Shown piece after piece: positions 54,801 through 64,000 of a stretch of DNA of 64,000 nucleotides (the stretch's first letter is position 1; each line of letters starts with the position of its first letter). The position numbers and the translations under genes are program-made. The notes below the pieces were generated by a model, which was not told the DNA's origin, did no database searches, and was given only the letters and a program-made list of their open reading frames with translations. This DNA is from Takakia lepidozioides (Eukaryota > Streptophyta > Takakiopsida > Takakiales > Takakiaceae): NCBI GenBank assembly GCA_030704615.1, contig CM060732.1, positions 806,001-870,000 of the forward strand, written 5' to 3'.

Positions 54801-55394
54801 CTCCGAGCGGTGTCCCTCCATGTGAAGCCCTCGCAGAATTTCAAGAATAGATCGAACTGCGGTGCTCGTGCTGGGAATATGACTCCCTCGTCCACTGACG
54901 TCCATTGAGGACTTGCCTGATCTCCAGGACGACCTCGGAACTTCCATGACCTCGTCTGAGTCGGACAGGTTGTGAACAACCCGGTTCTCGCTCGTCTTCA
55001 TGGATGGGTTCGGCTCTGGATTTACTTCGTTGCGGACTTCTCTCTTTGAGGTAGCCACTCTCTGATTCGCGGATTGTTTCGTGGAAGGCGGCAGGATAGA
55101 AGGTGCATTTGGCGGGCAAATGAAGTCCCCAACAACCCTGTATATGACGCTGTCCGATGGTGGAACTCGCCATTCCCTGCCATCGCCGAAATCATCGTGG
55201 AGCACAACAATACTCTCGACAACAACGCCGTTTGAGTCCTTCCTTTCCTCCTCCAAAAAAACCGACCCCGGTTTCAGGTGGTATCGAACGCACAGATATT
55301 TCTCCATCACCCGGCAGATGTCCCCTCTGCACGGAAATGAAGCTCTATGCTCGTGAGGAGGGCAGTACACTGTAGCGCTCGGGTTTTCCGCCAT
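51803..55394 (-). CDS. MULE-like transposase with Cys cluster and SWIM zinc finger
   Basis: Exon 1 is open from ATG 55394 (MAENPSATVYCPP; an in-frame ATG at 55436 also exists) to a donor at 53306 (GAG|gtgagt), 696 codons. An 86-bp intron (53221-53306) ends TTGTGCAG; exon 2 starts at 53220 in phase (EMCLDSDTDMPTTN) and runs to about 52605. A 3' exon (52306-51803) holds the SWIM finger (TIGVEPTCNCTDFSL ... YYPCKHLYYIYLKRLRM, CxC...CxH). Counting from 55436: Cys/His cluster at residues 287-373 (CAGALRC, CAHC, CIHVGSHCH), DDE-like core at 530-670 with candidate Asp548 (VYDTHC), Asp597 (FMADNAQANW) and Glu665 (DDAETQ). SWIM after a DDE core is typical of MULE transposases. The link between exon 2 and the SWIM exon (52310-52600) is unclear, and splicing is inferred. 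Confidence 0.75.
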
Positions 55395-55600
55395 GGGAGA
55401 TGTGCACACAAGACTGCCAGGATGGCGTGCGGGCAAGCTCCCTGGTAGAAGGGGGATGCAGCGATGGGAAGGAATGCGGTGCCAATTTGTCCGAGCGACG
55501 AAGCCTGATCCAAATCCAGGGAGCCAACTATCTCAAAAATCCACAGTCAGAGTGTTAATGAACCTTGTCTCAGGAATGCGGCCCTGGTCTTTGCGCAATA
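55395..55600 (-). promoter_or_regulatory. 5' leader of the transposase gene
   Basis: Conserved in A2 (16977-17185). It includes GGAATGCGG...TTTGCGCAATAACTGCC, retained even in the deleted unit A1 (6626-6660). Probable leader/promoter proximal sequence; no TATA box is obvious. Confidence 0.4.
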
Positions 55601-56560
55601 ACTGCCAACGGTATGCAGTCAGAAAGTGGGGGGCCGTCCGGATGATGTCGGCTGAAGGGAGAAGCCGACACCGTGCCGTCACATTACTACCCCCAAATGA
55701 AAATTCGGCACCGAATATCCAGCGGGGGCCGCACGTATGAAGTCACCTCAGGCAGAGAGGCCGGAACCTGTCCGACAGAGAACAACCCCTGGATGGAAAT
55801 TCAGCGCCGAATTTCCATTCAGATCCCCCCAAAGGAAGTTGTGTCGAGGGGTCAGGCCGAAAACTGGCCGACATAAAAACCTCCCCGGATGGAAAAACGG
55901 CGCCGAATTTCCATCCGAGGCCGTTCGGATGCAGTCGGCTCGGGGGAAAGGCCGACACCTGGCCCTCACATTACAACCCCCGGACGGAAATTCGGCACCG
56001 AATATCCAACAGTGGAAGCCCGGATGAAGTCGCCTCGGGCGTAGAGGCCGGCGCGTGTTCGACAGAGAGCATCCCCTGGATGGAGATTCGTCCCCGAATT
56101 TCCATCCGGGCCCCCCCAAACGAAGTCATGTCGGGGGGGCAGGCCGAAAACTGGCCGACATAAAAACCTCCCCAGATGGGAAAACGGCGCCGAATTTCCA
56201 TCCGGGGCCGTTTCGATGCAGTCGGGGAGGGGGGAGAGGCCGGCACCTGGCCGTCACATTTCAACCCCGGACGGAAATTCGGCACCGAATATCCAACAGG
56301 TGACGCCCGGACGAAGTCGCCTCGGGCGTAGAGGCCGGCACCTGTCCGACAGAGACCATCCCCGGATGGAAATTCGCCGCCGAATTTCCATCCGGGCCCC
56401 CTCAAAGGAAGTCCGGTCGGGTGGTGAGGCCCAAAACTGGAAGATATTTAAAAACCTCCAGGATGGAAAAACGGCGCCGAATTTCCGTCCGAGGCCGTTC
56501 GGATTTCCCTCTAGCAGTCAAGGATTCCATGAAAAACGTGTCTAAAAGTGGACTTCAGAA
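55601..56560. repeat. higher-order palindromic repeat array between the divergent genes (B)
   Basis: Three ~95-bp monomer types alternate with a ~286-bp period: GAAGTC(A/G)CCTC(A/G)GG(C) recurs at 55740, 56026 and 56312. Many monomers contain GGATGGAAATTCGGC followed directly by GCCGAATTTCCATCC. Others have the shorter GGAAATTCGGCACCGAATAT. Unit order equals that in A2 (17110-18160), so it predates the split of these copies. Confidence 0.9.
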
Positions 56561-56599
56561 AAAAAAAACTAACAGTTTACTTTGTTTTTCTCCGAAAAA

Positions 56600-57220
56600 C
56601 CAAGCGGCCACGCTCAGAATTACTTGCAGGAAGGTAATTTGTCGCTTCGACTTACCTGGCGAATGGAAATTTGGCGCCGAATTTCCATCTGCCAGCGATC
56701 CGAGTTACTTGCTGGATGGAAATTCGGCGCCGGATTTCCATCCATCCGGGCTTGGAATTACCTGCAGGATGGAAATTTGGCGCCGAATTTCCATCCTGAT
56801 CCGCTCCGAATTACCTGCATGACGCAAATTTTGCGCGCCGCCCTACCTGCCGGATGGAAATTCGGCGCCGGATTTCCATCCATCCGGCTCCGAATTACTT
56901 GCGTGGTGGAAATTTCGCGCGCCGCCCTACCTGGCAGGATGGAAATCCGGTGCTGGATTTACATCCATCTTCTCTCCGCCCATCCTGGCGGATGGAAATC
57001 CGGCGCCGGATTTCCATCCATCCGGCTCCGAATTACCTGTGTGGCGGAAATTTCGCGCGCCGCCCTACCTGGCAGGATGGAAATCCGGCTCCGAATTACG
57101 TGCGTAACGGAAATTTCGCGCGACGCCCTACCTGGCAGGATGGAAATTCGGCGCTGAATTTCCATCCTGCTCTCCCGAATTACCTGCATGACGGAAATTT
57201 TGCGCGCCGCCGTACCTGGC
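56600..57220. repeat. second palindromic block upstream of the plus gene (B)
   Basis: Units of about 100 bp with CCGAATTACCTGC, TTTCGCGCGCCGCCCTACC and GGATGGAAATCCGGCGCC palindromes. It is longer than in A2 (18161-18575), showing expansion or contraction between copies. Confidence 0.85.
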
Positions 57221-57226
57221 GGATGG

Positions 57227-57270
57227 GCATTAAATGTCCACCGCCGTCCGTTTTTATTTGGGCTGGCGAC
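57227..57270 (+). promoter_or_regulatory. conserved promoter segment of the plus gene (B)
   Basis: GCATTAAATGTCCACCGCC then GTCCGTTTTTATTTGGGC. Conserved in all three units just after the arrays. Confidence 0.5.
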
Positions 57271-57897
57271 ACATGGCTTCCTCGATACGTACCCTAAATC
57301 TGATGCTAATCTTGGATTAACTTCTATTCGAGGCATGTACCCCAAAAAATTTAGATTTTTTTCCATTTTGGCTGGGACTTATGCCGCCTGAAGGGCGTGG
57401 CTCTCCTGAGAGAGACCTCACATCCAGACCGCGGCGGAAGTTGAAAACTTTGTACTACGGACGACGGCCAATCTCTCGCATGGCCAAACTTAAGCTCCAG
57501 CAGGAGATTCCAGTGTCTTGCTCACAACCCGCGCCAACTGAAGCCGAGTACTCTCAGGCAAGCCACTTCTGCTTTCGCTTTGTTCGCTTTTGCTTTTGCT
57601 TTTGCTTTCGCTTTCGCTTTGTTGTTTTGCTTTGTTTTTGCATCTTCATCCTGGCATCGCTGGAAGCATGTCATTCTTAGGCATTGGTTGGATTTGTTTT
57701 CATTGTTGTTCCATGGCACTCCATACTTCCTAAACTTGTTTTGTTTTCATTGTTGTTCCACGATTGTTGCTATGGTGGTTGCGCTGCTCGTTGCGATGCT
57801 GGTTTTGGCACCGATGTTGGTTCTGACGATTTTGGAATGACAGAGTGACGACGAGCCCGGCACGCTGGTGGTATCATCGACCGCTCCAACTCATCGC
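57271..57897 (+). other. leader of the plus gene
   Basis: Similar to 18621-19220. A CTTTTG/CTTTCG hexamer run (57570-57625) is longer here than in A2. No convincing coding frame before 57898. Confidence 0.35.
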
Positions 57898-60539
57898 ATG
57901 TTTGAATCGCCCAACTTGGGGCGAGAGGGCAAACTTCAACCTTTTGTTGGTGGACGGGAGGACCTGCAGCGAGGGTACGACAGAATAGGCATTGGGGAGG
58001 TTGGTGCAGGCGGCATGGCAGGTGAAGGGCGTGAGGACGTGAGGACAGCAGATCCGGCAATGGAGGTTGTTGATGCACATGCAGTAGGGCCCGCCCACGC
58101 AAAGAAGAAGAAGAAAGCTAAGCACATGCAATCCCCGGCGAGAGAGCCGTCACGGGCTGCGGAGGGGGAGTGAGCAGTGCGCGCGAGGGTGTTCCTTCTC
58201 CTCAATCAAAGGTGGTCGTCCTGGAGGGCTCCCCTGCTGCTAGCCCTAGTAAGAAACAGAAAGCCCGTGAGAGGGCAAAAGAGAGGGCAAAAGAACAGGT
58301 GAGACAGAAGGCTAGCCAGGAGGAAAGAGAAAAGGCCACTGAAGAGGCCAGGGGTGCCCAAATGACAGATGCCAATGTAAGCGAGGGACGCACAGAGACG
58401 GTGGATCCCTCCAAGACACCACAAAGAGGCAGTAACACACCGGTTACACCATCGCGGACAAGAGCAGCCCCCGCAATTACCCATACGGTGGAGAGTGGAG
58501 GAGAGGAAAGAACACCACAAAGAGCACGGATTGTGCAAGTTCGAGGTGAAGCCGGGGAGATGGCAATAGAGACAGGGAGAGTGCTCGAGGTGGTTTCGCC
58601 GGTGGTTCACCATGTTGAGGAGGACGACACCGAGCTTTCTGACCAGGATGACATCCTCCCGGACATCCCCAGGCCCCAAACCCGCAGCATACAGGCTGGA
58701 TTTGGCGGTCCTGGTGGGCTGCCGGAGAACCCCTCTGCAGCAGACGTCATGTCCGAGGCGGATATGAAGTTGGCCGCTGCCAAGATGTTGGAGGCAACCC
58801 ACAGCAACATTGGCAGGGTGCTGGGGGGCATGGTGTACCCGGCCAAGCTTCGAATTCCCCTTTGCCGCTTGGTGTCTTTGCAGGTGGTGAGACCTGCCCT
58901 CCCAGGCGATATCGACAAGCTGAAATTCTCTTTCCGGGATGGATATCGAATGGGGTCTGCCGCGTTTTACGTTTCCATTGAGAACGACCACGGAGCTTCC
59001 CGTGCCCACACTTCCGATGAGGTGGACAAATGGGGTCCCCATTGGCAAAGGCGAAATGAGGAGTTCGAGAGATCGATTGTTACTGATCCTCTTTTCCAGC
59101 ACTTGTCCGGAAAGATGTTTTACGTGTGGGACGGCAATCATCGCCTCCTGGCATGGATGGAGCACATAGCCGAAGCCCACCCCAACGACCTCGATTGGCA
59201 TTTCGCCGTGGAGTGTGTTGTGCTGAAGGTTGCGGGGCCCAAAGATCGCAGTCTTCTCAAAGCTGCAATGGCGGACATCAACTCGTAAGTTACAACGCCT
59301 CTTGCTTTTGGACCCATCCGATTGTAAGTCATTTCATTGCGAATCCTCATATTTGTTGTAAATTCCCATTTCAGAATTGTTTTGATGGAAATGTGGCATT
59401 GCAGGGTGACTGAGAATGCCTTCATTGCCACCAACTTGTCCCATATGCTCTTCCGAGTGAAGGATGTCGGGAAGCAGGGGGTGCAAGAGTTTGCCAATTC
59501 GCTCAGTGCCGACCTCCTGCGCAAGTCGGAGGCAAAGGCAGACAGAACCTGGTATAGGCTGAGCATGGACGCCATGGTGGACTACATATTTCGGGTAAAG
59601 CTCCTGACTGTTTTGTTGAGCTAATCTGTCTCTCCTCCCCAATAGAAGAAAAAGTGTTGAGCAGGATCTCTAATCTTATGTGCGCATTCTTGACAGACGA
59701 AAATTCAGCAGGATTTGGCACATGCGCGGAGGTTCTACATGGAGTCAGAGGAGAAGAATCTAACCCTCTCGGCACTCGAATCGTATCTCAAAGCTGCGGA
59801 GGTGAGGGCCCGCATAAAGTACAAGTCGCGGATGGTAAAGTACGTGGCCATAGCTGATCCCGCCCTTGGTGCCGACTTTCTGGTGGAGGTGGGGAAGCAC
59901 TACTCCCGCGCTCTGAAGCCCACGATGACATTGGAGAAGCTCCATCGTCTAGCCACATCCTGTGTGGATGGTGCAGAAAAGGTGATACATTCTTAACCAA
60001 ATTGTGGTGGCAACAACTCGTTTTTGTGGTGTTTGGCGCTTACGAATATGCTGGGTGGTTGGACAGACCCGGTGGCTCCAAATCTGGAATGGTTCCCAAA
60101 GTACAAGGGACATGTGGAGCTTCCCCAAACCGGACAAACTGTCTGACCCCACATTCGACATGTGGATGAACCGCATGACATGGTGGTTTCAGGTACTTCC
60201 CACGCTTCGTTTGGCGCTTCTACTCTTGTAGGGGGTGGATTCATTGTATTTTTTCAGCAATGCGATCTGATGGAGAATCTCCACAGGTGACGACGAATGC
60301 GCAAGAGCAGCTGGACACACAAGCACATCAGTTCAAGATGGAGATTTCTCCTGCAGCAGAGAGCCTACGCGACTATGTGACGAGGTACTTTCTGCTCTAA
60401 CAAAACCGACCTATTCTTTCGGGAGATACCACATGCCCGCCGGAGCCACGAGTTCACCGACCAGCCGAACGCGGACAAAGCAGCAATGCGCCTTCTGTAC
60501 AGGTACATACGCGATGCCTTCCTTTCAGTCCTTGCATTT

Positions 60540-61265
60540 TTTCGCCGAATTTCCAGATCAGGGCTCCGAAAATGGCTAAGTCCCTAGGGTGGCTGGCCCT
60601 GAACTGGAAATTCGGCGCCATTTTTCCAGGTCAAGGCCATATGGGACAGCCATTTTCGGGCCGGACCTGGGAAAATGGCGCCGAATTTCCAGTCAGGGCT
60701 CCGAAAATGGCTAAGTCCCTAGGGTGGCTGGCCCTGAACTGGAAATTCGGCGCCATTTTTCCAGTTCTGGGCCCTATTGCCCTTGTGGGACTTAGCCATT
60801 TTCGGGCGGACCTGGGAAAATGGGCCGAATTTCCAGTCAGGGCTCCAAAAATGGCTAAGTCCCTAGGGTGGCTGGCCCTGAACTGGAAATTCGGCGCCAT
60901 TTTTTCCAGTTCTGGGCCCTATTGCCTTGTGGGACTTAGCCATTTTCGGGCCGGACCTGGGAAAATGGCGCCGAATTTCCAGTCAGGGCTCCGAAATGGC
61001 TAAGTCCCTAGGTGGCTGGCCCTGAGCTGGAAATTCGGCGCCATTTTTCCAGTTCTAGGCCCTATTGCCGTTCTGGGACTTAGCCATCTTCGGGCCAAAC
61101 CGGGAAAAATGGCGCCGAATTTCCAGTTCAGGGCTCCCAAGATGGCTAAGTCCCTAGGGTGGCAGTCACCGAAAACCAAAATTCGGCGCCATTTTTCCAT
61201 TTCTAGGCCCACTCAGATCCGCCCCAACCTGGGAAAATGGTGCCGAATTTGCAGTTCAAGGACCT
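60540..61265. repeat. ~142-bp foldback satellite filling intron 5 (B)
   Basis: Five units of the class described at 21545-22375, wholly inside the intron 60503-61288 (donor CAG|GTACAT, acceptor ATGCAG). Unit number is similar in A2, with many small indels. Confidence 0.9.
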
Positions 61266-62108
61266 CATTGTGTTTTTCATGAATGCAGGTACTGCAAGTT
61301 CTCCCTTTTGGAGAAAGGTCATCTGTCTTTCGAGCCACCATTCTTCCTGGCATGGAGGAACCCTGGGGCTGACTCCATGTACACTGACGATATTGTGAAG
61401 GAGTGGCATCTGGAACATTTGCGTGATTGCCCTTGGTATGTGGACCTTCCGCCCGGCATGCTCGACCCATCCAAGTTTCAATTGAAGCTGGATGCTGAGG
61501 CCCGACGAAACCGGGCTCCGCTGCCTCCGCTGGGTGCAAAAGAGGCAAAAGCGCTTGCGAACTCCAGGAAAGCGGCAGAGCTTGCTCAGGCAGGAATTCA
61601 GGAGAAATTGAATGAGAAGAGTAAAGGCCAAAGGAAAAGGACAAGGAAACAGGTGAGTGCAGTAACACCAAAAAACAGAAAACCATCGGGCATCGGAGCA
61701 GGCGCAGGAGGGGACCTAAGAAAGTGACTCGGACAACGACTTTGTTCAAGGTCCTGTGACTGCTGTTGCTGCTACCCACTCACCGGTCGTCCGGGTTCCC
61801 AAGTCAGTTCGGAGTGGGACTGGCTCTGCCAAGAAGTTGGCATTTGAGGGCGAGCCTACACGGCGGTATTCGGCGGTGACGTTTACGCACAGGCCAAAGC
61901 TAGAACCTCCAACCATCATCCAATGCGTCAGAGAGCTTCCTTGACGCTCTCGCTGCCAGGGCAAAGAAGGTGGCACACAGCAAGTCTCTGGCGGAGCAGA
62001 AGGGGAAAGCCAAGAAGAGGGCTGCCGTGACAGAGCCTAAAGACACCCCTGGTTTTGAAGCCATGATGGAATTCTTCACGGCTGTGAGCACGGATTGCAA
62101 GAGCACTC

Positions 62109-62131
62109 GGGGGGGGGGGGGGGGGGGGGGG
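62109..62131 (+). repeat. poly-G tract inside the methyltransferase coding region
   Basis: 23 G here, 13 in A2 (23228-23240) and 21 in copy C (26491-26511, as C). It separates the linker end (DCKSTR) from EVERACDMILLDIPDG. In none of the three copies does the tract length put the two sides in one frame. Confidence 0.85.
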
Positions 62132-63712
62132 TTGAGGTGGAGAGAGCTTGCGACATGATTCTCCTCGACATTCCAGATGGGCTGCTGGAGGGCTGGATGG
62201 CCGTGGTGCCCACCTGGAACAGGTTTACTGAGGACTACTGGAAAGCCGGGTTTGGGCTAGCGGGGATGCTTCTGGATGACGGTGGATGTGTGGTTTGTCC
62301 TTGCCACAAGAGGGAAGACCACAGAGAATGCGGTGGCAAGGTGGACACCAAAAAGTGTCACCCGGTCCTCCTCAGAAAATGGTTCTGCATCAATACACGG
62401 GGGTTGCGAACAGAGGGCCAAAGTGTAAGTTATCAATCTATTGCATTCACCTCATATTGTGGTGTATCTAAACAAGATCCCGGAGTTGATCCCTATTTTG
62501 TTGGATGTGCAGACATTGGTGTTGAGGCATAATTGCTTTGTGAAGAGAGGGTCTACGTTCAAATTCCGCAACGACGGTCGTCTTGTTGATGCCGCTGTGG
62601 GACCCTGTTACCTACGATGTCCTCTACAAACATGTGCCCACTCCAGTATGCCGAAGGACACAAAGACAGGACAAACCGTGGCGGTAACAGCCGACCCGGA
62701 GCCCTGCTTTTATCCAAACCCTCATGGAGACGTGCTCGGATGTCCAAGGGCGGATTCTGGACCTCACATGCGGCACGGGTAAGCCTTCACGTGCTCAGTT
62801 TTGTCCCCTGGCCCGATTGCAATTGCATGCCGCAAGCTAATTACGCGCCCGCTTTGTCCTCAGGTGCTTCAATGTGGGCAGGGACGTTGTCGACAGGCAT
62901 GTGTTCGCCTTCGAGCCAGATACTGCCCTCCACAACTCGAACTTGCAGGCGGCTGAACGTCTGCGAAAGAGGAAGAGGCATCCTCGGAGGATGAGGAAAA
63001 ATCCGAGAAGGAGCAGGGGGAGGAACAAGTTGGGATCGAGGCCGCAGGAGCCTCCCGGTGTACGAGTGAGTGGTCGCATTGTAAGTTGCCTCCAGATTTC
63101 GTGAGGCACCTCCCTTCGCTCTCTTATTCATTACCCTTTCTGCTTCTGCTGGTATTGACATTCTTGAAGTGGATTTGTTCTTACTGTAGGATGCCAAGTA
63201 CGGCAGGAGGGACGTCTACACCGGAGTTCATGGGCAGGAGGAACGTGCCTTTTTTTGCCAGGGGGGATTTCATGCCTAGTCCAGAAAGGGACTACATCCT
63301 TCCTACTTATGCTGCCCGGCTTGCTTCGGTGTCCATTAGGAGGTGTTCCGAACCTAGTCGTGTACAGCAGATTTTAGACGAGGCAAGCCTCAAGAAAATG
63401 AAGATGAGGGAGGAGGCAGCAGCTATTAGAGCCCGTCGGGCTCGTAGATTTGTGTTGGATTCTGCTGAGGAAAGTGGGGGAGAAGAGGCAGAAGATTCCC
63501 AGGAGGTGAGGTGGACAGTCCCCCAAGGAGAGGACGGCATTTTTGAGAGGCATAGTGCAACCGATGCATCACAGAGCTCGGAGGATGGGGGGGATGAGGG
63601 GGATGAGGAAGAAGGAGGGCCAAGTTCCTCGGAAGGTGTAGGAGAGTAGTTCCCATTCCTGCTATGACAGTTAGGACACACTTGTATAGACGTGGCTTGC
63701 CACCAAATTTGC

Positions 63713-63718
63713 AATAAA
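63713..63718 (+). terminator. polyadenylation signal AATAAA (B)
   Basis: TTTGCAATAAAATGTTG, 64 bp after the stop codon; the same spacing as in A2. Confidence 0.65.
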
Positions 63719-63798
63719 ATGTTGCATTTCATTGCTATGACGAGTCCACATGACCCTATTTCCGTGCCTCCTAACCCTATTTCTGTGGCCACAATTCG

Positions 63799-63861
63799 GC
63801 CCGCTCATGTTTTTTTTTTTTTTCCGCTCATGCTCATTCCGCTCATGAAATAGCAGCCCCC
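63799..63861 (-). repeat. right terminal inverted repeat of element B
   Basis: CCGCTCATG, a T-run, then CCGCTCATGCTCATTCCGCT and CATGAAATAGC. Inverse of 51016-51055. Confidence 0.8.
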
Positions 63862-63898
63862 CTCATGCTCATGCTTAATCCCGCTCACCGCTCATGCA
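63862..63898 (-). repeat. outer right inverted repeat around element B
   Basis: CTCATGCTCATGCTTAATCC then CGCTCACCGCTCATGC. Reverse complement of 50335-50370 with a few changes; starts only eight bases after the inner end. Confidence 0.65.
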
Positions 63899-64000
63899 AC
63901 ATCCGCACCCTCCAAGGCCTCCAAATGGATAGAATGCCAATATCTTATATTACGGAGGTCTTGTGTGGGGACAAGTACGGTTGTTGCCTCAACATCACTC
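63899..64000. other. unassigned right edge
   Basis: About 100 bp with an open plus frame (LQGLQMDRMPISYITEVLCG) that I cannot assign. It is not obviously the continuation of the Ty3 element 3 integrase seen left of 50335. Confidence 0.3.

Larger units (their letters stand above)
57898..63649 (+). pseudogene. ParB/sulfiredoxin-like and beta-class DNA methyltransferase fusion (near-complete copy)
   Basis: ATG 57898 (MFESPNLG). Basic N-terminus (AHAKKKKKAKHMQS), a frame break near 58165, then exon 1 to 59284 with a coiled-coil-like charged part and the ParB-like domain: VRPALPGDIDKLKFSF and KMFYVWDGNHRLLAWM (DGxHR box at 59130-59150). Exon 2 59405-59594, exon 3 59699-59981, exon 4 60067-60192, exon 5 60287-60502, exon 6 from 61289; all join in phase at GT-AG sites. 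The linker is Ser/Asp-rich (DSDDDFVQ in A2). The catalytic part has LLDIPDG (62161-62181, motif IV place), GFGLAGMLLDDGG, and LDLTCGTG (about 62757-62780, motif I) then GASMWAG...FAFEPD in the next exon. IV before I is the beta-class order. DIPDG departs from the usual DPPY, so activity is uncertain. C-terminal exon 63190-63649 is acidic (AEESGGEEAEDSQE). Breaks: extra A at about 60399, poly-G 62109-62131, others. Confidence 0.7.
51009..63861. mobile_element. Element B: 12.8-kb TIR element with transposase and ParB-methyltransferase genes
   Basis: Bounded by inverted ends GCTATTTCATGAGCATGAGC (51016) and GCTCATGAAATAGC (ends 63854). Order: left TIR, GGCGCC subterminal repeats, minus-strand transposase (51803-55394), palindromic higher-order array (55560-57220), conserved promoter (57227), plus-strand ParB-methyltransferase gene (57898-63649), polyA signal, right TIR. 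It is the most complete of the copies: the transposase DDE exon is fully open, while the plus gene carries frameshifts. Inserted in or beside Ty3 element 3. A clear target duplication is not visible. Confidence 0.8.

Noticed and set aside
54108-54908. 266-aa plus-strand frame opposite the transposase
   Set aside because: It is the shadow of the intact transposase exon on the minus strand; the minus frame has the zinc and DDE motifs and in-phase introns.
58206-59201. 331-aa minus-strand frame opposite the ParB-like exon
   Set aside because: Shadow of the plus-strand exon, which carries the conserved ParB box also found in copy D.
1-64000. tRNA or rRNA genes
   Set aside because: No cloverleaf-like A/B box pairs or rRNA signatures were noticed by eye; a covariance-model scan would be needed to be sure.

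Overview
The window is eukaryotic nuclear DNA that is almost entirely transposable elements, many nested or truncated. I see no confidently intact host gene. Features pointing to the green plant lineage (streptophyte alga or early land plant; species-level assignment is inference) are: plant-type CACTA transposase fragments, Ty3 retrotransposons with a plant-like primer-binding site and polypurine tract, a captured fragment of a GONST3-like nucleotide-sugar transporter, a degenerate TTTAGGG tract, and GT-AG introns.

The most notable content is a large TIR element present as one near-complete copy (element B, about 51012-63861, 12.8 kb), one composite copy (element A, about 4190-24953, built from two partial units A1 and A2), and one inverted 3' half (C, 24955-27805). 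It carries two divergent genes. On the minus strand is a MULE-like transposase with a cysteine cluster, a DDE-like core and a C-terminal SWIM zinc finger. On the plus strand is a multi-exon gene whose product joins a ParB/sulfiredoxin-like domain (VWDGNHRLLAW) to a permuted, beta-class-like DNA methyltransferase (LLDIPDG, then LDLTCGTG). Between them lies a long array of palindromic repeats centred on GGCGCC. Related GGCGCCGAATTTC repeats fill the subterminal region and one intron of the methyltransferase gene. A second, diverged family of the same ParB-methyltransferase gene lies at 32890-34440 (minus) and 36274-37254 (plus).

Layout: 1-471 unknown partial frame; 472-4189 Ty3 element 1 (5' LTR, PBS, broken pol), cut by element A; 4190-13690 unit A1, carrying an unknown minus gene, a 96-bp palindromic satellite with a captured transporter fragment, CACTA TnpD debris, a second palindromic array and an unknown 263-aa gene; 13700-14220 Ty3 debris; 14221-24953 unit A2; 24955-27805 copy C; 27806-31825 the 3' part of a Ty3 element with PPT and 3' LTR; 31826-38233 palindromic array, second-family ParB-methyltransferase fragments, a G-box cluster and a LINE fragment; 38234-43100 foldback, 120-bp satellite, simple repeats; 43177-46507 CACTA TnpA-like gene and right terminus; 46508-50334 Ty3 element 3, broken, cut by element B; 50335-63898 element B inside a second pair of ATGAGC-rich inverted repeats; 63899-64000 unassigned.

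My reading of how the genes fit: transposase and ParB-methyltransferase share a repeat-filled divergent promoter region, so the methyltransferase may act on the element's own palindromes. That is inference. Every copy here is mutated, so function must be tested on other copies in the genome.
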